Shown here piece by piece: positions 44,105-52,107 of a DNA stretch of 64,000 nt (its first letter is position 1; each line of letters opens with the position of its first letter). The DNA is from HGM11416 sp034104345 (lineage in GTDB: Bacteria > Bacillota > Clostridia > Christensenellales > Borkfalkiaceae), in contig JAXEDY010000005.1 of the NCBI GenBank assembly GCA_034104345.1, positions 35,441-99,440 on the forward strand, written 5' to 3'. A model generated the notes under the pieces. The model did no database searches. It saw nothing but the letters and a program-made list of their open reading frames with translations, and was not told the origin of the DNA. A program made the translations under genes and the position numbers.

Positions 44105-44734
44105 ATGGCTAAATATACAGGTGCAAAATGCCGTCAATGCCGTCGTGAAGGCGGAAAGCTCTTTTTAAAGGGCGATAAATGCTATAAAGCGGGTGCTTGC
44201 CCGTTCGAAAAACGTCCGGTTGCTCCCGGTCCCCACGCTAACCTTCGCAAAAAGGTTTCGGAATACGGGCTTCAACTTCGTGAAAAACAAAAAACCAAAA
44301 GAATTTACGGCGTATTGGAAGGTCAGTTCCATCACTATTACGAACGCGCCGACCGTATGAAAGGCATAACCGGCGAAAACATGCTTTCGCTTTTAGAAAG
44401 ACGTTTAGATAACGTTATTTACAGAATGGGCATCGCTTCGTCGCGCTCGCAGGCTCGTCAGCTCGTAACCCACGCTCACTTCAGCGTTAACGGAAAGGGC
44501 GTTGACATCGCTTCTTACGAAGTTAAAGCGGGCGACGTAATCGCGGTTAAAGAAAACAAAAAAGGAAATAAATATTTTACCGAACTCAAACAAACTCAAA
44601 AAAACGGCAATATGCCTAAATGGGTTGAATTCGATCCCGAAACTTTGACCGGTAAAGTTATCGCACTTCCCACCAGAGAAGACATCGATTCGCAGATTGC
44701 GGAACACATGATCGTCGAGTTGTACTCCAAGTAA
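44105..44734 (+). CDS. rpsD: 30S ribosomal protein S4
   Basis: 209 aa primary 16S binder. Zn-like CRQCRREGGKLFLKGDKCYKAGACPFEKRPV marks the C+ form, plus the S4 domain (LERRLDNVIYRMGIASSRSQARQLVTHAH). In B. subtilis rpsD is unlinked and autoregulated; here it lies between rpsK and rpoA, as in many Clostridia. Confidence 0.98.
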   Translation: MAKYTGAKCRQCRREGGKLFLKGDKCYKAGACPFEKRPVAPGPHANLRKKVSEYGLQLREKQKTKRIYGVLEGQFHHYYERADRMKGITGENMLSLLERRLDNVIYRMGIASSRSQARQLVTHAHFSVNGKGVDIASYEVKAGDVIAVKENKKGNKYFTELKQTQKNGNMPKWVEFDPETLTGKVIALPTREDIDSQIAEHMIVELYSK

Positions 44735-44753
44735 TAAGTTTGATTATTCGCCG

Positions 44754-44800
44754 TATTTTATCGCAAGGATTTTGCTTTTAAGCGTTCTTGCGGTAAAATA
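44754..44800 (+). promoter_or_regulatory. large hairpin between rpsD and rpoA
   Basis: TATTTTATCGCAAG (44754-44767) pairs with CTTGCGGTAAAATA (44787-44800) over 14 bp with one G-T, plus an inner GCTT/AAGC helix. No T-run. The 178-bp spacer has a second small hairpin (CGTCGC/GCGACG, about 44867-44888) just before the rpoA RBS, so this may control readthrough or rpoA stoichiometry. Confidence 0.45.
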
Positions 44801-44912
44801 TACGCAAAAACCTTGCTTATAACAAACAAAATATCTCGTCCGTATCGAATGGATTGTGCGGCGAGTCGTCGCTAAAACGCGTGCGACGAATAAATACAGG
44901 AGGAACGCTGTT

Positions 44913-45872
44913 ATGATGGAAATAGATATGCCCAAAGTAGAGATCGAAGAAAGCGAAGACCTTAGTTATGCTAAGGTAATCGTATCTCCGCTCGAAAAAA
45001 GTTTTGGGCTTACGCTGGGCAACTGCTTACGTCGCACGTTGCTTTCGGCTCTTCCGGGCGCTGCCGCGCAAGGCATTAAATTTGCGCCCGCACTTAACGT
45101 AAAACACGAATTTTCAACTATTCCCGGTGTGCGCGAAGACGTTACCGAGATAATTCTTAACTTAAAATGCGTTGCGTTCAAAACCGCAACCACTGACGAA
45201 AATTTTAAAAAGATCGTTCGCCTTTATAAAGAAGGTCCCGCAACCGTAACCGCGGGCGACATCGAGCAGGACGCCGAAGTCGAAGTTTTAAATAAAGACG
45301 CATACATCTGCACGCTCGACGAAGGCGGCACTATCGATATGGAGATAACCGTAGGTCGCGGCAGGGGTTATAAGGGCGCCGATCACAACAAAAAAGACGA
45401 AATCGATTATATCGCTATCGACTCGATATACACCCCCGTTAAAAAGGTAAGTTATAACGTCGAAAGTACCCGCAAGGGCGAACAAAGCGCCGATTACGAC
45501 AAACTTACGCTTGAAGTTTGGACGAACGGAGCGTTTTCGGGCAGAGAAATCGTGAGTTTAGCGGCTAAAATAGTCGAAGAACACATGCACATTTTTGCCA
45601 CTCTTTCGGATATGATGAACGGTTTCGGTATTCTGGTTCAGCCGCCGACAGACCCGCTGCCCAGAATTTTAGAAATGAGCATCGAAGAAATGGAACTTTC
45701 GGTTCGTTCGTATAATTGCTTAAAGCGCGCGAACATTCACACAGTTGAAGATTTAACTAAAAAGACCGAAGACGATATGCTCAAAGTCAGAAATCTCGGC
45801 AAGAAATCTCTTGACGAAGTAATTCAGAAACTCGAAAGTTACGGTCTGCATTTAAAGGAACAGGAGGACTAA
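44913..45872 (+). CDS. rpoA: DNA-directed RNA polymerase subunit alpha
   Basis: 319 aa. The N-terminal domain dimerises and assembles RNAP (NCLRRTLLSALPGAA); the C-terminal domain (ELSVRSYNCLKRANIHTVEDL) binds UP elements and activators. Start ATG 44913, preceded by AGGAGG at 44898; the upstream in-frame ATG-like codon at 44856 would add 19 unconserved residues. Confidence 0.97.
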   Translation: MMEIDMPKVEIEESEDLSYAKVIVSPLEKSFGLTLGNCLRRTLLSALPGAAAQGIKFAPALNVKHEFSTIPGVREDVTEIILNLKCVAFKTATTDENFKKIVRLYKEGPATVTAGDIEQDAEVEVLNKDAYICTLDEGGTIDMEITVGRGRGYKGADHNKKDEIDYIAIDSIYTPVKKVSYNVESTRKGEQSADYDKLTLEVWTNGAFSGREIVSLAAKIVEEHMHIFATLSDMMNGFGILVQPPTDPLPRILEMSIEEMELSVRSYNCLKRANIHTVEDLTKKTEDDMLKVRNLGKKSLDEVIQKLESYGLHLKEQED

Positions 45873-45876
45873 AGAT

Positions 45877-46386
45877 ATGCCGAGAAAATTAGGTTTAACC
45901 AGCACTCAAAGAAAAACGGTTTTAAGAAATTTGGCAAGCGACCTTTTATGGTACGGAAAAATCGAAACCACGCTTGCAAGGGCTAAAGAACTTAAACCCT
46001 ACACCGAAAAAATCATCACTCTTGCTGTAAACAGTTATACCGACGCGGTTTCTGAAACCGTTACGGTTAAAGACGCAAAGGGCAAAGACGTCACCAAAAA
46101 GATATATAAAGACGGCCCCGTCAAACTTGGCGCAAGAAGGAAAATAATGACTTTAACTCACGACATTCCTTACCAGAAGGTTGCCGGCGAAAAGAAGTCG
46201 GAATACAAAGCCAAAGCTAAGGGTATCAATCACCCGCTCGTTGAAAAAATCTTCAACGAAATCGCTCCCAAATACGCCGACAGAGCCGAAAAACTCGGTC
46301 AGGGCGGCGGATATACGAGGATTTATCGTTTGAATAACCGTCGCGGCGACGACGCCGAAATGGCTATCATCGAACTCGTTGACTAA
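45877..46386 (+). CDS. rplQ: 50S ribosomal protein L17
   Basis: 169 aa, near the exit tunnel. Conserved LGLTSTQRKTVLRNLASDLL, then a ~45-residue Lys-rich insertion before NEIAPKYADRAEKLGQGGGYTRIYRLNNRRGDDAEMAIIELV. The longer form is known in Clostridia. Last gene of the cluster. Confidence 0.97.
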   Translation: MPRKLGLTSTQRKTVLRNLASDLLWYGKIETTLARAKELKPYTEKIITLAVNSYTDAVSETVTVKDAKGKDVTKKIYKDGPVKLGARRKIMTLTHDIPYQKVAGEKKSEYKAKAKGINHPLVEKIFNEIAPKYADRAEKLGQGGGYTRIYRLNNRRGDDAEMAIIELVD

Positions 46387-46458
46387 TTTGTTTTTAACGC
46401 CCTGCGATAAATCGCTCGGCAAAAACGGATTGGAAAAAGGGCTTAAAAAACAAAATTT

Positions 46459-46503
46459 AACGGCGAAACCGTACTCGTAAAAAGAGCGGCTCGCCGTTTT
46501 TTT
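46459..46503 (+). terminator. terminator after the ribosomal cluster
   Basis: Stem AACGGCGA (46459-46466) with TCGCCGTT (46491-46498), inner CCG..CTC/GAG.CGG pairs, then T6. It closes the rpsJ-rplQ run. Confidence 0.85.
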
Positions 46504-46634
46504 ATGCGTTTTAAATAGTAAAACACAAATTTATCGCAAAACGGCGTTAAAAAAGATATAGTCCGACACAAAATCGATAAAAACGACGCATATTCGGTAA
46601 AAATAGCAAATTTTTATAAATTCAGTAAAAAGTC

Positions 46635-46663
46635 TTGCCAAAAGCGAATAATAGTGTTATACT
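46635..46663 (+). promoter_or_regulatory. promoter of the SipW/TasA-like locus
   Basis: -35 TTGCCA (46635-46640), 17 bp, -10 TATACT (46658-46663). A ~200-nt leader follows, with hairpins TCGCG/CGCGA (46689-46704) and GTATCG/CGATAC (46712-46725). The rest of the 485-bp gap before 46872 shows no gene. Confidence 0.7.
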
Positions 46664-46871
46664 GATTGTGCCTTTAAAATGGATAGTGTCGCGAATAGAC
46701 GCGAACGCCGTGTATCGAGCGATACGTAAAACGCAATTTATGGGGTTTATAATCTGAATAAAAAGGGCGCAAAAAAGCATAAAACACGCGTAAAAATTAT
46801 TTTTTTTGTGATAAAACAAAAACGATTCAAATAGATTTAAACGTTAAAATTAAAAAAAGGAAGGCGGTATT

Positions 46872-47522
46872 ATGAACGGCGAAGTTCAAAAAACAAAAAC
46901 GGTCGGGCAAAAAATCTGGTTCGGGGTTATGATTTTTCTGCTTGCCGGGCTGTTTTTTATTGTACTTGCAAGCGCGGTTTTAATAGTACAATCTTTTTTG
47001 CCGCGGGATAAGATGCCGGGGTGGTTAAACCCGTCGATCGAAAAAAACGACGACATGGCGCCCGCGATAAATAAAGGCGATTTTCTGTTTATGCGTTCGG
47101 CAGACGGCGGGATATCCGAAGGCGACGTAGTTTCGTATAAAACGCAGTCGGGCTTTGTGTTGGCTCGCGTAATTTCGGTAAGCGATAACGAACTTGTTGT
47201 TAAAGGCGATAAAGAACTCGCCGCGTTCGCCGCTACGATACAAAAATCGAGCGTTTGCGGCGTGTGGGGCGGCTTTAAAATTCCGTGGTTCGGCGGTTTT
47301 TTGTTATGGTTGCAAACCCCGCAGGGTTTATGCATCTTTTTAGTTATAATTTTACTTGCCGATTTGCTTATTTCGTGGCTTATGCAACTTAACGCCGTTA
47401 AAAAAGGAGGAGACGGCAAGGGCGTAGGAGTCGGAATCGGCGGAACGCTGCTGCTCGGCGGAATTATGCGTATAATAAGCGCCGCTCAAAAGAGTAAAAA
47501 CGAAGGGGCTGAAAAACGATGA
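46872..47522 (+). CDS. SipW-like signal peptidase paralogue, apparently inactive
   Basis: 216 aa, with membrane segments at about 15-40 and 150-170. The layout is that of ER/archaeal-type (SipW) signal peptidases: an N-terminal TM, MxP motif NDDMAPAINKGD, box ISEGDVVSYK, later KGDKE, then PWFGGFLLWLQTPQG. But the Ser before Met in the catalytic (S)M.P motif is Asp (D61), and the His of the T-H-[RK] box is Ala (A98 in VLARVI). Compare the downstream active paralogue, which has S58 and H107. It may be a chaperone or regulatory paralogue. Overlaps the next gene by 4 bp. Confidence 0.75.
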   Translation: MNGEVQKTKTVGQKIWFGVMIFLLAGLFFIVLASAVLIVQSFLPRDKMPGWLNPSIEKNDDMAPAINKGDFLFMRSADGGISEGDVVSYKTQSGFVLARVISVSDNELVVKGDKELAAFAATIQKSSVCGVWGGFKIPWFGGFLLWLQTPQGLCIFLVIILLADLLISWLMQLNAVKKGGDGKGVGVGIGGTLLLGGIMRIISAAQKSKNEGAEKR

Positions 47523-48052
47523 GTAAAGAAAAAATATACAGAATAATAATCATAGTTTTATCGGTATTGCTTGTGGCAACTACTTCGCTTTTAATAGTTC
47601 AGCTCGTAAACAGGGCAAAACTTTCGCAATACGAAGATACCGTAAAAAACAACAGTATAGGCCCTGCCGAAAAAGAATGGGTTTTCAGCGCAGAAAACGT
47701 TTTGCCCGGTGATACCGAAAGCAAAAGTTACGTTATCGAATTCCACATGGAAGAAGACGCCGACGTCGATTTTCGTGCCGAAATCGAAGACGAAACGAAT
47801 GATTTTTCTAAAGTTTTAACAATTCGCGTAGAAAACGAAACCACCGGCAAAGAGATTTGCAATGGTAAGTTAAGCGAGATTTCGGGTAAAGATTTCAAAG
47901 AAATTATAAAATACGACGGCACGATCGAAAAAGAAATTACCTATAAAATAACCGTTACGTTCGATTCGTCCGCAGGCAACGAATATCAGGGCGCACAGAT
48001 AAAAATGAACTTTAAATGGGTTCTTAAAAACGGGGGTAAAGGCAATGACTGA
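47519..48052 (+). CDS. membrane-anchored TasA-locus protein
   Basis: 177 aa. One N-terminal TM (about 7-28), then a beta-rich extracellular domain (WVFSAENVLPGDTESKSYVIEFHMEEDADVDF) that resembles camelysin/TasA-type domains. There is no TFAWFTD-like SipW cleavage site, so it probably stays anchored. Its stop overlaps the next start (ATGACTG). Function not known; the context suggests a matrix or adhesin assembly role. Confidence 0.65.
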   Translation: MSKEKIYRIIIIVLSVLLVATTSLLIVQLVNRAKLSQYEDTVKNNSIGPAEKEWVFSAENVLPGDTESKSYVIEFHMEEDADVDFRAEIEDETNDFSKVLTIRVENETTGKEICNGKLSEISGKDFKEIIKYDGTIEKEITYKITVTFDSSAGNEYQGAQIKMNFKWVLKNGGKGND

Positions 48053-48605
48053 AGGTAGTGCAAAAAACGTTGCTAAAAGGCTTACCGCCGGCATAGTTAC
48101 CATAATTTTGCTTATGGCGGCGTTAAGCGTTACTACGTTCGTGCTGGTTGCCACCACGTTTACGGCAGAAGGTAAGTTTGCATATTCGGCGGGCAACGTA
48201 AAAATAAATCTTAACGACGGAAAAGCGGTAATATCCGATTATTCGGGTTCGTTTGCGCCCGGTAAAAGAATCGAGCGCAATTTTACAATCGAAAATTTAA
48301 GCAGTTGCGACGTGTGGTATAAGTTTTATTTCGCCAACGTAAGCGACGCGTTTGACGAAAGCGTAAGCGTTGAAATTAAAGACGGCGCCGCCACTTTGGT
48401 TAAGGGCAAAATGGTCCAGCTTACCGAAGAAAACACCGAAGCTGTTGAAACAAGTCTTGCCGCGGGCGAAAAGAAAACGCTTACAATAGTTTTCGTCTTC
48501 GACGAAACGGCGGGCGGAAACAAACCCAACGGGCGCTTGTTACAATTCGATTTCAGCGTTAAAGCGGTTCAGGTTAAAAATAATCCCGATAAAAAATTCG
48601 ATTAA
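48045..48605 (+). CDS. TasA/camelysin-like secreted protein
   Basis: 186 aa. A hydrophobic segment (about 15-37: VTIILLMAALSVTTFVLVATTF) is followed by TAEGKFAYSAGNVKINL, close to the SipW-substrate pattern, then a TasA-like beta domain with GKRIERNFTIENLSSCDVWYKFYF. Some SipW substrates form amyloid-like fibres; assignment as matrix protein is inference. Overlaps the preceding gene by 8 bp. Confidence 0.65.
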   Translation: MTEGSAKNVAKRLTAGIVTIILLMAALSVTTFVLVATTFTAEGKFAYSAGNVKINLNDGKAVISDYSGSFAPGKRIERNFTIENLSSCDVWYKFYFANVSDAFDESVSVEIKDGAATLVKGKMVQLTEENTEAVETSLAAGEKKTLTIVFVFDETAGGNKPNGRLLQFDFSVKAVQVKNNPDKKFD

Positions 48606-48618
48606 AAAGAGGTAATAG

Positions 48619-49389
48619 ATGGATAAAACAGGGTGGATTAAGGCGCTTAACGTGGCAAAAATCGTGCTTACGTGGATAGTTGTGGCGCTTGCGGTGTTTA
48701 TGATGATTTTTACCATAATTTCCGCAACCACGCTCGACAAAAGCAACCGTAATTTTTTCGGATATAAAATATATAAAGTTTTGTCCGACTCGATGAAAGC
48801 CACCGATTTCGCCGCGGGCGACCTTATTTTCGTTAAAGAAGTAGATCCCGAAACTTTGAAAGAAGGCGACGTTATAACTTTTAATGCCGTAGTTCCCGTT
48901 AAAGATGAAAACGGGGTTGAAGAAGTTATTATTACTCACAAAATCCGCAGAGTCGTCAAGGACGAAAAAGGCAAACTCGTCGGTTTTATCACTTACGGAA
49001 CGACCACGGGCAAAGACGACGAAAAGGTCGTAACCTATCCTGAAGTTATCGGCAAATACTGCGGAAGAATCCCTAAACTCGGTTACTTTTTCGATTTTTT
49101 AAAAACCACGCCCGGCTATATAATTTGCATATTCGTTCCGTTTATGGTTCTTATATTGTCGCAGGGCGTAACCAGCGTAAGGCTGTTTAAAAAGTATAAA
49201 GCCGAACAAAGCGCCGAGTTAGAACAGGAAAAAGCGCAGATAGCCGCCGAAAAAGAAGAAACCCGGCGTATGATGGCCGAACTTCTCGCTTTAAAAGAGG
49301 AAATGGCAAAGGATAATGCGGTAAAAGAAGAAAAAACGGAAATATCAGTCGAAAACGCAAACGGCGGAAGCGGCGAAAATCGAAATTAA
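48619..49389 (+). CDS. sipW: SipW-type signal peptidase I
   Basis: 256 aa. Cleaves SipW-dependent signal peptides. The catalytic Ser-His pair of the ER/archaeal type is intact: S58 in VLSDSMKATDF and H107 in ITHKIRRV. TM helices lie at about 12-36 and 172-192. The C-terminal 50 residues are a charged heptad-like coiled coil (EQEKAQIAAEKEETRRMMAELLALKEEM), absent from standard SipW. Next gene carries a classic SipW-type signal. Confidence 0.9.
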   Translation: MDKTGWIKALNVAKIVLTWIVVALAVFMMIFTIISATTLDKSNRNFFGYKIYKVLSDSMKATDFAAGDLIFVKEVDPETLKEGDVITFNAVVPVKDENGVEEVIITHKIRRVVKDEKGKLVGFITYGTTTGKDDEKVVTYPEVIGKYCGRIPKLGYFFDFLKTTPGYIICIFVPFMVLILSQGVTSVRLFKKYKAEQSAELEQEKAQIAAEKEETRRMMAELLALKEEMAKDNAVKEEKTEISVENANGGSGENRN

Positions 49390-49437
49390 AACAGGTCAAA
49401 AAGAAAACGTGTAAAAAATATAAAAGGAGAATTTTTT

Positions 49438-51411
49438 ATGAAAACAGTTTCAACCAAAAAAACGTTTATCGCAAGCGTTTTTGCAATGCTTTTGTGCCTT
49501 TCGTTGCTCGTAGGTTCCACGTTCGCGTGGTTTACGGACTCGGCAAGCACAAGCGTTAACACCATTAAGGCAGGAAACCTTAAGGTAGAACTTTTAGGCG
49601 CAGACGGAGCAAGTCCGCTCGGCGATTCTCTTAAATGGGTAAAAGCAGACGGAGCCGCAGCAAACGAAGAAGTTTTGTGGGAGCCGGGTTGCACTTACAA
49701 TCTCGAAGGATTCCGCATTAAAAACGCCGGAAACCTTGCTCTTAAATACAAAGTTTTCATAAACGGCTTAACGGGCAGCGCGAAACTTTTAAGCGCAATC
49801 GACTTTACCGTAAAAATGGGTGACGAGGTAGTTGCTCTCGAAGGGTTCGAAAACAAACTTGCCGCTAACGCCGTAACCGACGTTATAACGATAAGCGGAA
49901 CGATGAAAACAGACGCGGGCAACGACTATATGAACGAAAAAATCGAAAACATTTCGATAACCGTAGTTGCAACGCAAGATACGGTTGAAAGCGATTCGAA
50001 CGGCAATACTTACGACGAAAACGCCGTTTATCCCGTATTTGCTTCGGCAACCGTTAAAGCGGACGAAGACACCGTTTTAAAAGACAAACAAGAAGATCAC
50101 GCCGTAAAGGTTACCGCTCCCGTAGGTTCGGTTGCCGACGGCGCCGAATTGAACTTAACGGTTGTTGAAACCGCAGTGCCCGCTACTATTACTGTGGCTA
50201 CGGAACAAACGAGCCAAAGTTACGAAGTAACCTTAAAAGACGCCGACGATCACGAAGTTACCGCTCAAAGCGGTTTGTTCGAAGTAGAACTTCAAATCGG
50301 CAAAAATCTTAGCGGCGTTCAAATGTATCACGACGGCGCTGCAATGACTAATGACGGCACCACTCTTACCGATGCGGCAGATCACTACGTTTACAGTTCG
50401 GCTACCGGCTACGTTACCATGAAGGTCAGCCACTTCTCGCCGTTCACTGCCGTTTATGCTAAACCCGCATGGGGAGACAGCGTTGCGGAAGATTATGCTA
50501 CTCCCGTTGACGAAAACGCTAAAGTTGTAACTATCGCTTCGGCTGAAGAACTTGCATTGCTTGCGCAACAAGTTAACGGCGGAAAGAACTATAACGGCTA
50601 TACCGTTAAACTTGCCAACGATATCGATATTGGCGAATATCAATGGGTTCCTATCGGTAACTCTGATGCTAAGTTCCAAGGGGTATTCGACGGTCAAGGT
50701 TATACTATAAGCAACCTTATAATCGATCAATCGGGACAATGTGACGTAGGTTTGTTCGGATTTACCACCAACGGCGAAATTAAAAACTTTACTCTTAAAA
50801 ATGCACATGTAAAAGGTTATCTCGACGTAGGTGCCGTTGCAGGTACCCCGTATACTTCGAAATACAGCAACATCAGCCTTACCGGCGACGTTGAAATTAG
50901 CGGCTATGCTTACGTCGGCGGTATGTTCGGCAAAAACGCTTACGCAAACCTTACCGACCTTACTATCGACGTTAACGAAGGCAGTTACGTAAAAGCCGAT
51001 TCTAAAAACTATCGCACTTACGTAGGCGGTCTCGTAGGCTTTATGGGTGAAGGTAATCAAACTGTTAAAAACGTTACTTCTAATATCAACGTTACCGGTT
51101 CTACTTGCGACGTAGGCGGAATCACCGGTATCGCTCACTATGACAACACCTTTATCAATTGCCATTCGAGCGGTGACGTAACCCTTGAAAAGGCGCAAGA
51201 CGCAGGCGACGAACTTGAAATCGGCGGTATCGCGGGCGTTTGGCATAACGGACAGGGTACCGTAACTCTTAGCGGTTGCACTTATAGCGGTAAACTTTCA
51301 AGCACAAACGTAACCACCGGTGCGGTTGCCGAAGACGGTTTCTGCTATAATGGGCTTGTAGGTAACAAATATAATCGCGGTTCAGAATCGGGAAATTTAA
51401 TTATCGAATAA
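49438..51411 (+). CDS. SipW-dependent secreted GLUG-repeat adhesin/matrix protein
   Basis: 657 aa. The signal peptide ends with GSTFAWFTDSAS at about 26-37, the signature of SipW substrates such as TasA. A TasA-like beta domain follows (about 40-190), then Ig-like repeats (to about 345), then GLUG motifs (VGLFG, VGAVAG, VGGMFG, VGGLVG, VGGITG, IGGIAG) on a beta-helix. No LPXTG or membrane anchor is visible. 15 bp after the stop, the remnant of a similar domain begins in another frame, so the present C-terminus may be truncated. RBS AAAGGAG. Confidence 0.9.
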   Translation: MKTVSTKKTFIASVFAMLLCLSLLVGSTFAWFTDSASTSVNTIKAGNLKVELLGADGASPLGDSLKWVKADGAAANEEVLWEPGCTYNLEGFRIKNAGNLALKYKVFINGLTGSAKLLSAIDFTVKMGDEVVALEGFENKLAANAVTDVITISGTMKTDAGNDYMNEKIENISITVVATQDTVESDSNGNTYDENAVYPVFASATVKADEDTVLKDKQEDHAVKVTAPVGSVADGAELNLTVVETAVPATITVATEQTSQSYEVTLKDADDHEVTAQSGLFEVELQIGKNLSGVQMYHDGAAMTNDGTTLTDAADHYVYSSATGYVTMKVSHFSPFTAVYAKPAWGDSVAEDYATPVDENAKVVTIASAEELALLAQQVNGGKNYNGYTVKLANDIDIGEYQWVPIGNSDAKFQGVFDGQGYTISNLIIDQSGQCDVGLFGFTTNGEIKNFTLKNAHVKGYLDVGAVAGTPYTSKYSNISLTGDVEISGYAYVGGMFGKNAYANLTDLTIDVNEGSYVKADSKNYRTYVGGLVGFMGEGNQTVKNVTSNINVTGSTCDVGGITGIAHYDNTFINCHSSGDVTLEKAQDAGDELEIGGIAGVWHNGQGTVTLSGCTYSGKLSSTNVTTGAVAEDGFCYNGLVGNKYNRGSESGNLIIE

Positions 51412-51419
51412 TTAAGTTA

Positions 51420-51524
51420 AAAATCCGTGAAGTAACCGGTTCGCAAGGCGTTGCGATAAGCGCAGGCACTAACAGCGGTATGCTTACCGTTAAAGGCGGC
51501 GTTTACACCGTTACCGCAGAATAA
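51420..51524 (+). pseudogene. remnant of an adhesin beta-repeat domain
   Basis: A frame shifted against the preceding gene encodes VTGSQGVAISAGTNSGM then LTVKGGVYTVTAE, ending in a stop at 51524. It has no start codon or RBS and resembles the tail of a secreted repeat protein. Either a frameshifted 3' end of the GLUG gene or the rest of a deleted neighbour. Confidence 0.5.
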
Positions 51525-51542
51525 AATGATAAAAATAAAACC

Positions 51543-51577
51543 AAAAAAGGCGTTTGAATTTTCAAACGCCTTTTTAT
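51543..51577 (+). terminator. terminator of the SipW/TasA-like locus
   Basis: Perfect stem AAAAAGGCGTTTGA with TCAAACGCCTTTTT, followed by T-rich sequence. Confidence 0.9.
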
Positions 51578-51702
51578 TATATTATACGTTATAACAACGT
51601 CACCTTTTGGTCTTTATTCGCTTCGCTCGTAAAAATCACTTTCCCAAAATGAGCAGCGGAGTTTGTCTACGCTTGTGAAACCTATTATACGAAGATAAAA
51701 AA

Positions 51703-51727
51703 GCGGGAGACCAATGGTCTCCCCTAC
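51703..51727 (-). repeat. GTAGGGG-type palindromic repeat
   Basis: Minus strand: GTAGGGGAGACCATTGG then TCTCCCGC, a palindromic hairpin. Part of a 580-bp spacer (51525-52107) that holds no convincing gene, only repeats and junk-like CTTCG/GCTTGCGC blocks. Confidence 0.75.
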
Positions 51728-51758
51728 GAAAGAAAGGGCGTAATAAACATTTTTAAAA

Positions 51759-51783
51759 GTAGGGGCGGTCATCGGCCGCCCGC
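51759..51783 (+). repeat. GTAGGGG-type palindromic repeat
   Basis: GTAGGGGCGGTCATCGG then CCGCCCGC; a near-perfect palindrome. Confidence 0.75.
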
Positions 51784-51801
51784 AGATTTTAATCTAATAT
51801 G

Positions 51802-51825
51802 GTAGGGCGACTTTGAATCGCCCGC
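51802..51825 (+). repeat. GTAGGGG-type palindromic repeat
   Basis: GTAGGGCGACTTTGAATCG then CCCGC; the same family with one G deleted. Confidence 0.75.
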
Positions 51826-51957
51826 CGTTTCTCGTCATATAAGCGGAGCCGTAAGGCGAAGTCGAAACATCAAGGCGTAGTCGCGCATCATAAAATTTTT
51901 CGCTTGCGCTTGATCCTTCGGCTAACGCTCAGGAAGACTTTTTGTGTATTTTATTCC

Positions 51958-51982
51958 GTAGGGGCGACTTTGAATCGCCCGC
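51958..51982 (+). repeat. GTAGGGG-type palindromic repeat
   Basis: GTAGGGGCGACTTTGAATC then GCCCGC, nearly identical to the copy at 51802. Confidence 0.75.
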
Positions 51983-52040
51983 AAAACGATAATTTAATTA
52001 ACAAACAATGCGGTGCCTTCGCCTCCCCGCAAAAAACATA

Positions 52041-52085
52041 TAAAAAGTGCGAACTATGGGTTAATCGACCTATAGCCGCACTTTT
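52041..52085. terminator. terminator formed by dispersed repeat copy I
   Basis: A perfect 10-bp stem AAAAAGTGCG/CGCACTTTTT encloses an inner CTATGGGT/ACCTATAG helix. The minus strand reads AAAAAGTGCGGCTATAGG, matching copy E of the dispersed repeat. Positioned at the 3' end of pfp (-). Confidence 0.8.
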
Positions 52086-52107
52086 TGCTTTTTTTCTTTG
52101 CTAAACT

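Noticed and set aside
50233..51246. A long (337-codon) minus-strand frame inside the GLUG-repeat gene
   Set aside because: Antisense shadow caused by repeated codon patterns; the plus frame has a signal peptide, RBS and recognisable motifs.
51904..52104. A 66-codon plus-strand frame in the 51.5-52.1 kb spacer
   Set aside because: Built from GTAGGGG and dispersed repeat copies; no RBS or recognisable protein.
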